A stretch of DNA of 64,000 nucleotides from Curtobacterium sp. BH-2-1-1 (GTDB taxonomy: Bacteria > Actinomycetota > Actinomycetes > Actinomycetales > Microbacteriaceae). The position numbers were made by a program, and so were the translations under genes. Below, piece by piece: positions 59,385-64,000 of this stretch (positions are counted from its first letter, which is position 1; each line of letters opens with the position of its first letter). The notes beneath the pieces are model-generated. The model saw only the letters and a program-made list of their open reading frames with translations. It did not search any database and was not told the origin of the DNA. Location of the stretch: NCBI RefSeq assembly GCF_001806325.1, contig NZ_CP017580.1, positions 930,001 through 994,000 on the forward strand. The letters run 5' to 3'.

Positions 59385-60272
59385 TCAGGCCCGGTCGGCC
59401 CGTTCCTCCGACTCCAGCTCCGTCGCGACGACCGCCGCGAAGACGTCCGCTCCGAAGTGGTCGTCCGCCGTCACGGTGACGACCGTGTCGCCGTCGAAGA
59501 GCAGCATCTGCCCGTACGCGCCGTGCAGCCGCCAGAGTCGGCCGGGGCCGTCCCACCCCGCCATCGCGTACCGCTCGTAGCCGGGGCCCGTGCCGTCGCG
59601 CTCAACCCAGTCGGTGTGCATCGCGTCGCACCAGCGTGCGCTCACGATGCGTCGCCCCGCGGACTCTCCGCGGTCGCGCACCAGTCGGCCGATCCGTGCG
59701 AGTTCGCCGGTGCGCAGCGCCAGACCCTCGCCGCCGGCGACGTACCCGCTCGGGCAGCGTGCCCACGGCACGTCCTCGATGCCGAGCGGGTCGAACAACC
59801 GCCGGGCGACGAACGCGCCGACGTCGCCGACCCGGGTCTCGAGGACCCGCATCGCCGTGTACGTGCTCGCGTTCGCGTACTGGAACACCCGGCCGCGCGA
59901 GGGGCGACCGAGGAACTCGGCCGCGAGGTCCGGCCAGTCGGTGAGCTCCGTCTCGGACCACGGCATGTCGACACCGCTCGTCATGGTGAGCAGGTGCCGG
60001 AGCGTGATCGCGTCCGTGCCCGCCCCGAAGCGGACGGCGGGCAGGAGGGTCGACACCGGGACGTCCACGTCGACGAGTCCGTCATCGGCGGCGATCCCGG
60101 TGGCGAGGACCGCGACCCCCTTGGCCACGGAGTGGACCTCGCGCCGGACGTCGGGCGTCCAGTGGTGCTCGGCGGCGTCGTCCCCGACGAGGACGTGGAT
60201 GCCGTGGGCGGCGAAGCCGGTGGCGTCGACGTGACGGACGAGGGCGTCGAGGAGGTCGGTCGCGGCGCGCAC
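59385..60272 (-). CDS. Serine hydrolase of the beta-lactamase/class C family
   Basis: 295 residues. SxxK is HSVAKGV (Ser48, Lys51) and YxN is QYANAS; a C-terminal HxG-like segment is LHGAYGQ. No signal peptide, so it is probably a cytoplasmic esterase or peptidase rather than a beta-lactamase. GTG at 60272 with AGAGGA upstream. Confidence 0.85.
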   Translation of the reverse strand: MRAATDLLDALVRHVDATGFAAHGIHVLVGDDAAEHHWTPDVRREVHSVAKGVAVLATGIAADDGLVDVDVPVSTLLPAVRFGAGTDAITLRHLLTMTSGVDMPWSETELTDWPDLAAEFLGRPSRGRVFQYANASTYTAMRVLETRVGDVGAFVARRLFDPLGIEDVPWARCPSGYVAGGEGLALRTGELARIGRLVRDRGESAGRRIVSARWCDAMHTDWVERDGTGPGYERYAMAGWDGPGRLWRLHGAYGQMLLFDGDTVVTVTADDHFGADVFAAVVATELESEERADRA

Positions 60273-60296
60273 CCGGCCATCCTCTCGCGGACGCGA

Positions 60297-60397
60297 CCGC
60301 GAACGGACGCCGCAGCGGACGGACACCACCGCGAACGGACCGGACCGCAGACGGACGGGAGGCGCGGTGCCAGCCGGCACCGCGCCTCCCGTCCGTC
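60297..60397. repeat. Dispersed palindrome (60350-60397) preceded by a 32-bp direct repeat
   Basis: Palindrome with 22-base perfect arms (GACGGACGGGAGGCGCGGTGCC and complement shown here by its core) and loop AGCC. Just before it CCGCGAACGGAC occurs at 60297-60308 and 60329-60340 as an imperfect 32-bp tandem. Lies past the stop of the small membrane gene at 60430 and upstream of the serine hydrolase. Confidence 0.8.
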
Positions 60398-60429
60398 ATC
60401 GGGTCGCGTCGCGACCCGCACTCCGGTCG

Positions 60430-60834
60430 TCAGCGACGGCGGAAGTAGCCGTTCGCGCCACCGACGAACATGAGGATGGTCGCGACGATGACTGCGATGC
60501 CACCGATCCAGCCGAAGGCGTTCGAACCGGACGCCGCGCCGACACCGACGTTGAGGACCTGCAGGATCGCGAGCACGAGCAGGACGATGCGCGCCCAGTT
60601 GCGGCCATCGCGCATCTTGAAGACGATGATGAGCTCGACGATGGCGATGATGAAGCTGATGATCGCGCCAGCGACCACCGGCCCGGTCCCGACGGCGTTC
60701 GCTGCGGCCGCGCCACCGCCGCCCGCGACGAGCACGACGATGCCGCTGATGATGTTCGCGAGGACCACGATCAGCCAGATGATGAACGAGACGGTGACGG
60801 TGGTCGGACGTCCCGACCGGGTTGTACCTGACAT
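60430..60834 (-). CDS. Four-helix membrane protein
   Basis: 134 residues, four hydrophobic segments: VSFIIWLIVVLANIISGIVV, AGAIISFIIAIVELIIVF, ARIVLLVLAILQVLNVG and WIGGIAVIVATILMFVGG. ATG at 60834 has AGGAG five bases upstream. Similar small proteins are common in actinobacteria; role unknown. Confidence 0.8.
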   Translation of the reverse strand: MSGTTRSGRPTTVTVSFIIWLIVVLANIISGIVVLVAGGGGAAAANAVGTGPVVAGAIISFIIAIVELIIVFKMRDGRNWARIVLLVLAILQVLNVGVGAASGSNAFGWIGGIAVIVATILMFVGGANGYFRRR

Positions 60835-60975
60835 GCTTGCTCCTTCTGCCGCGATCGCGTCCAGCGACCTCACTGTGAACGTACAGCCCTGACGGAAGTT
60901 TGTCCGGTGTCCCTGCGGACGCGGCCGGGAAGCGCACGCCAGGATGGGGGTGCAGCACACCGACGAGGAGGACCC

Positions 60976-61884
60976 GTGGACAAGGCCCAGTACTCGCAGC
61001 CCATCCGGGAGTACATCGAGCAGCTCCGGACCGAGGGCTACAGCGTCGCCGACGGGCACACCGCCGACCCGGACCTCATCGACCCGTACGGCAACCCGGT
61101 CCTGACCTGGCGCGACGACTACCCGTACGACGAACGCCTCGGCCGCGAGGAGTACGAATACCAGAAGTACCACCTGCAGATCGAGCTGCTGAAGTGCCAG
61201 TACTGGCTCGAGGACACCGGGCAGAAGGCCGTCGTGCTCTTCGAGGGTCGCGACGCCGCGGGCAAGGGCGGCACCATCAAGCGGTTCACGGAGCACCTCA
61301 ACCCCCGGACCTCCCGCGTCGTCGCGCTGAGCAAGCCGAGCGAACGCGAGCGCGGGGAGTGGTACTTCCAGCGCTACGTGCAGTACCTGCCGTCGGCGGG
61401 CGAGATGGTCTTGTTCGACCGTTCCTGGTACAACCGCGCCGGTGTCGAGCGGGTGATGGGGTTCTGCTCCGACGACGAGTACGAGTCCTTCATGACGCAG
61501 GTGCCGCAGTTCGAGCGGATGCTCGTCGACTCCGGCATCCACCTCACGAAGTTCTGGTTCTCGGTCACCCGCCGCGAGCAGCGCACCCGGTTCGCGATCC
61601 GGCAGCTCGACCCCGTGCGGCGGTGGAAGCTGTCCGACATCGACCTGCTCTCGCTCGACCGGTGGGACGAGTACACCGAGGCGAAGACCGCCATGTTCGC
61701 CCGGACGAGCAAGCGGTACGCACCGTGGACGATCGTCCGGTCGAACGACAAGAAGCGCGCCCGCCTCAACGCGATGCGGTACTTCCTGACGCAGTTCGAC
61801 TACCCGGACAAGGCGGTGGACGTGATCGGCCGGCCCGATCCACTCATCGTCCGGCGCGGGAAGCGGGACGTCGACGTGGAGTAG
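60976..61884 (+). CDS. ppk2: Polyphosphate kinase 2
   Basis: 302 residues, single-domain PPK2: Walker A GRDAAGKGGT (91-100), lid HLNPRTSRVVALSKP and Walker B VLFDRSWYNRAGVERVMGFC. The sequence follows the class I (mycobacterial/pseudomonad) type that phosphorylates nucleoside diphosphates from polyphosphate. GTG at 60976 follows GAGGAGG. A half copy of the dispersed palindrome (61892-61918) lies just past its stop. Confidence 0.93.
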   Translation: MDKAQYSQPIREYIEQLRTEGYSVADGHTADPDLIDPYGNPVLTWRDDYPYDERLGREEYEYQKYHLQIELLKCQYWLEDTGQKAVVLFEGRDAAGKGGTIKRFTEHLNPRTSRVVALSKPSERERGEWYFQRYVQYLPSAGEMVLFDRSWYNRAGVERVMGFCSDDEYESFMTQVPQFERMLVDSGIHLTKFWFSVTRREQRTRFAIRQLDPVRRWKLSDIDLLSLDRWDEYTEAKTAMFARTSKRYAPWTIVRSNDKKRARLNAMRYFLTQFDYPDKAVDVIGRPDPLIVRRGKRDVDVE

Positions 61885-61956
61885 GGGCGGCCAGGAGGCG
61901 CGGTGCCGGCCCGCAGCGCTGGGCGCGGTCGGAGCACTGCCTGGTTGGGTGGTGGC

Positions 61957-62772
61957 ATGCGCCGCCCCGACACCGTCACCGTCGTCGTGCCGGTCCTCGA
62001 CGACGCGGACCAGCTCCGCCGGTGCCTCGCGGCGTTGGCTCGCCAGACGCGGCTGCCCGACGAGGTGGTCGTCGTCGACAACGGCAGTTCGGACGACAGC
62101 GTGGCCGTCGCTTCCCAGGCCGGTGCCCGTGTGCTGCACGAACCCGTCCGGGCGATCGCCGCGGCGGCGTCCCGGGGCTACGACGCGGCGACGGGCACCC
62201 TGATCGCCCGGCTGGACTCGGACTCCTGCCCGGGTCCGGACTGGCTCGAGCGGGCGCTCCGGCACTTCGACGACGACCGCGTCGTGGCGGTGACCGGACC
62301 GGGCGAGTTCCGCGGGCTCGGTCGTCTGGAGCGGGCGTTCTGGCACGTGGCGTACATGCGCGCCTACTTCGCCCTGATGACGGCGGCGCTGTGGCGGCCG
62401 CCGTTGTTCGGTTCGAACCTGGTCATCCGACGCCGCGCCTGGGAGGCCGTCCGGTCCCGCGTGCACCGGTACGACGCCGACGTCCACGACGACGTCGACC
62501 TGTCCGTGCAGCTCGATCCCGCGTGGCCGGTGGTGCTCGACCGTTCCCTCGTGATGTCCGTGTCGGGCGAGCCCGTCCGCGACCTGCCCGGCCTCGTCGT
62601 GCGCACGCGGAAGGCGCTCCGGACACTGGCGCTCGGCGGGTTCCGGATCCTGCCGGTCGTCCGGGCCGTGCGGCGCTGCTGGGCGACGCCCCGTGCCGTG
62701 CCCGGTGCCGTGGTCGAGCGCGTCCCCGGACCGGACGTCGTGGAGCCGCTCGAGGAGGTGCCGGCGTCGTGA
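61957..62772 (+). CDS. Family 2 glycosyltransferase
   Basis: 271 residues, GT-A fold: VVVPVLDDADQLRRCLAAL, VVDNGSSDDS, acidic DxD-type LDSDSCPGPDW, and DDVDLSVQL. One weak hydrophobic stretch, no clear membrane anchor. The stop overlaps the next GTG (GTGA). Acceptor unknown. Confidence 0.87.
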   Translation: MRRPDTVTVVVPVLDDADQLRRCLAALARQTRLPDEVVVVDNGSSDDSVAVASQAGARVLHEPVRAIAAAASRGYDAATGTLIARLDSDSCPGPDWLERALRHFDDDRVVAVTGPGEFRGLGRLERAFWHVAYMRAYFALMTAALWRPPLFGSNLVIRRRAWEAVRSRVHRYDADVHDDVDLSVQLDPAWPVVLDRSLVMSVSGEPVRDLPGLVVRTRKALRTLALGGFRILPVVRAVRRCWATPRAVPGAVVERVPGPDVVEPLEEVPAS

Positions 62773-63605
62773 GCGACTCCCCGCTCGTCGGGCCGCGGTC
62801 CGCCCCGGACCTGCACGTCCTGACCCTCAACGTCCGCCGACGCGTCCCGCACCGTCGGACCGACCACCCCGACGCCTGGACGCACCGCCGCGATGCCGTG
62901 CTCGAGCTGCTCGGGTCCGAGTCCCCGCACCTCGCCGCCCTGCAGGAGGTCCTGCCCGACCAGGAGCGCTGGCTCACGGAGCGGTTGCAGCCCCGGTGGA
63001 CCGCGGTGCTCCGGGGTCGCGGGCGCCGTGGCGACGGGGAGCGCGTCGGGATGCTGGTCGACACCGACCGTCTGCGGGTCACCGGTGAGCAGGTCCGGGC
63101 GCTGTCCCGCCGGCCGGAGCGGATCGGGAGCCGGTCGTGGGGCACCCTGTTCCCCCGGATCGCCGTCGGCCTCCAGCTCGAGGACCGCCTCACCGGCACG
63201 CGCTTCCTCGCCGTGTCCGTGCACCTCGACGTCGCATCGCCCCTGGCACGCCGTCGGTCGGCGGAGCTCCTCGTCCGGTGGGCGGACGAGGCCGGGCTCC
63301 CGGTCGTCGTGCTCGGCGACGCGAACGCCCCCGCCGACAGTGCTCCGCACCGGGTCCTCACCGACGCGGGGTTCGCGGACACCTGGACGACGGCGGCCTC
63401 GCACGCGTCCGAGCAGTGGGGCACGCACTTGGGCTACCGCGCTCCCCGGCGGGGCGGACGCCGGATCGACTGGATCCTGGCCCGCGGTGCCGACGGGGTG
63501 CGTGCCGCCGTGTCGGCGGCGGCCGTGTCGACGCGCCGACCGAGCGGGGTGTGGCCGTCCGACCACGCCGCCGTGCAGGCCGTGCTCCGGTGGGAGGCAG
63601 CGTGA
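62769..63605 (+). CDS. Endonuclease/exonuclease/phosphatase family protein
   Basis: 278 residues with the full EEP set: LTLNVRR (Asn), LQEVLPD (Glu), VHLD (His), LGDANAP (Asp, Asn) and SDHAAV (Asp-His). Could hydrolyse a phosphodiester in DNA, lipid or sugar; placement between a glycosyltransferase and a membrane protein hints at lipid or glycan metabolism. GTGA overlaps on both sides. Confidence 0.88.
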   Translation: MSDSPLVGPRSAPDLHVLTLNVRRRVPHRRTDHPDAWTHRRDAVLELLGSESPHLAALQEVLPDQERWLTERLQPRWTAVLRGRGRRGDGERVGMLVDTDRLRVTGEQVRALSRRPERIGSRSWGTLFPRIAVGLQLEDRLTGTRFLAVSVHLDVASPLARRRSAELLVRWADEAGLPVVVLGDANAPADSAPHRVLTDAGFADTWTTAASHASEQWGTHLGYRAPRRGGRRIDWILARGADGVRAAVSAAAVSTRRPSGVWPSDHAAVQAVLRWEAA

Positions 63606-64000
63606 CCACGACCACCGCGGACCACCGCGTGATCGACCGGCTCGGTGCGACGTTCCTCCGCCGACCCCGCGGGGCCGAGGTCGTCGCCGATGCCGTCCGT
63701 GCGGTGACGCTGGTGAGCCTGCCGGTCGCCACGATCGGGTGGGGCTGGATCGCGTTCGCCGTGCTCCTGCTCGCACTGCTCGGGGTCGTCGTCCCCCGCG
63801 TGCTCGGACTCCGACCCGCCGTCGACACCGCCGTGTGCGCGCTGGCCCTCGTCGCCGGGTGGAGCAGCGTCCTCGGCTGGTACACCTCGGTGTTCCTGTG
63901 GGACAAGGTCGTGCACTTCGTGCTGCTCGCCGCGTTGACCGCGGTGCTCTGGGTGATCGCGAGCGACACCGGGGTGCTGCGCACGGGCGACCGGGTCGGT
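63602..64000 (+). CDS. Membrane protein, 3' end beyond window
   Basis: GTG at 63602 overlaps the previous stop (GTGA) and the frame is open to the window edge, 133 residues. Three hydrophobic segments are visible, the last around LWDKVVHFVLLAALTAVLWV; the WDKVVHF motif resembles DUF2238-type membrane proteins. Incomplete, so function is not assigned. Confidence 0.7.
   Translation, partial: MTTTTADHRVIDRLGATFLRRPRGAEVVADAVRAVTLVSLPVATIGWGWIAFAVLLLALLGVVVPRVLGLRPAVDTAVCALALVAGWSSVLGWYTSVFLWDKVVHFVLLAALTAVLWVIASDTGVLRTGDRVG

Noticed and set aside
59385..60272. Antibiotic-inactivating beta-lactamase
   Set aside because: SxxK and YxN are shared by esterases and peptidases; no signal peptide and no lactamase-specific context.
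7710..60397. Repeated palindromes as a possible CRISPR array or transposon ends
   Set aside because: Copies are tens of kilobases apart, with no regular spacers, no cas genes and no transposase.
1..64000. Prophage, integrative element or tRNA genes
   Set aside because: No integrase, recombinase, phage structural gene, tRNA cloverleaf or sharp base-composition step was seen.

Overview
The window reads as chromosomal DNA of a high-GC actinobacterium, most likely Microbacteriaceae and possibly Curtobacterium. This is inferred from the very GC-rich coding, many GTG starts, four-base GTGA/ATGA stop-start overlaps, leaderless -10/ATG junctions and actinobacterial families (CmtR, Ltp-domain protein, mycobacterial-type PPK2); no rRNA or marker gene is present to prove it. 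No tRNA, rRNA, insertion sequence, prophage or CRISPR array was seen.

Layout. 1-7128: purine oxidation: the end of an amidohydrolase, XdhC, a fused Fe-S/molybdopterin dehydrogenase, its FAD subunit, and divergently uricase plus a MobA-like cytidylyltransferase. 7149-12706: a translationally coupled polysaccharide operon (BcsA-like GT2 with an unusual insert, an RsbW-like ATPase, and a secreted GH26-like domain fused to OpgC) plus a small membrane protein. 13000-14771: TetR and oxidoreductase with three operator-like boxes. 14852-18410: a secreted Fn3/propeller protein and a DEAD-box RNA helicase. 18525-24591: MarR/MFS/TetR, SDR/TetR and four very small membrane proteins.

24719-33237: flavin locus A. 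An NMT1-type ABC importer, then after a strong hairpin a coupled operon of RutA-like monooxygenase, RutB-like cysteine hydrolase, NtaA-type monooxygenase, a 14-helix MFS transporter fused to a riboflavin kinase domain, and a flavin reductase. It looks like a Rut-like heterocycle-opening pathway carrying its own flavin supply. 33413-34872: a nucleotidyltransferase/HEPN pair with a third small gene, behind a perfect 40-bp palindrome that abuts the first start codon. 34925-38895: SDR/TetR, aldo-keto reductase/TetR, VOC protein and ArsC. 39206-50550: flavin locus B. A Dpp-type ABC importer, two NtaA-type monooxygenases, an old yellow enzyme, two flavin reductases and a divergent GntR/UTRA regulator, resembling chelator (EDTA/NTA) or organosulfur utilisation operons.

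50640-64000: an Ltp-domain protein, VOC protein, manganese catalase opposite an AraC regulator, a DUF808 membrane protein, GH16, a CmtR/cation-efflux metal module, KUP potassium transporter, serine hydrolase, PPK2, and a coupled GT2 / endonuclease-phosphatase / membrane protein run leaving the window.

A family of 36-50 bp near-perfect palindromes (core GGGAGGCGCGGTGC...GCACCGCGCCTCCC) sits at gene 3' ends throughout and probably serves as bidirectional transcript ends.
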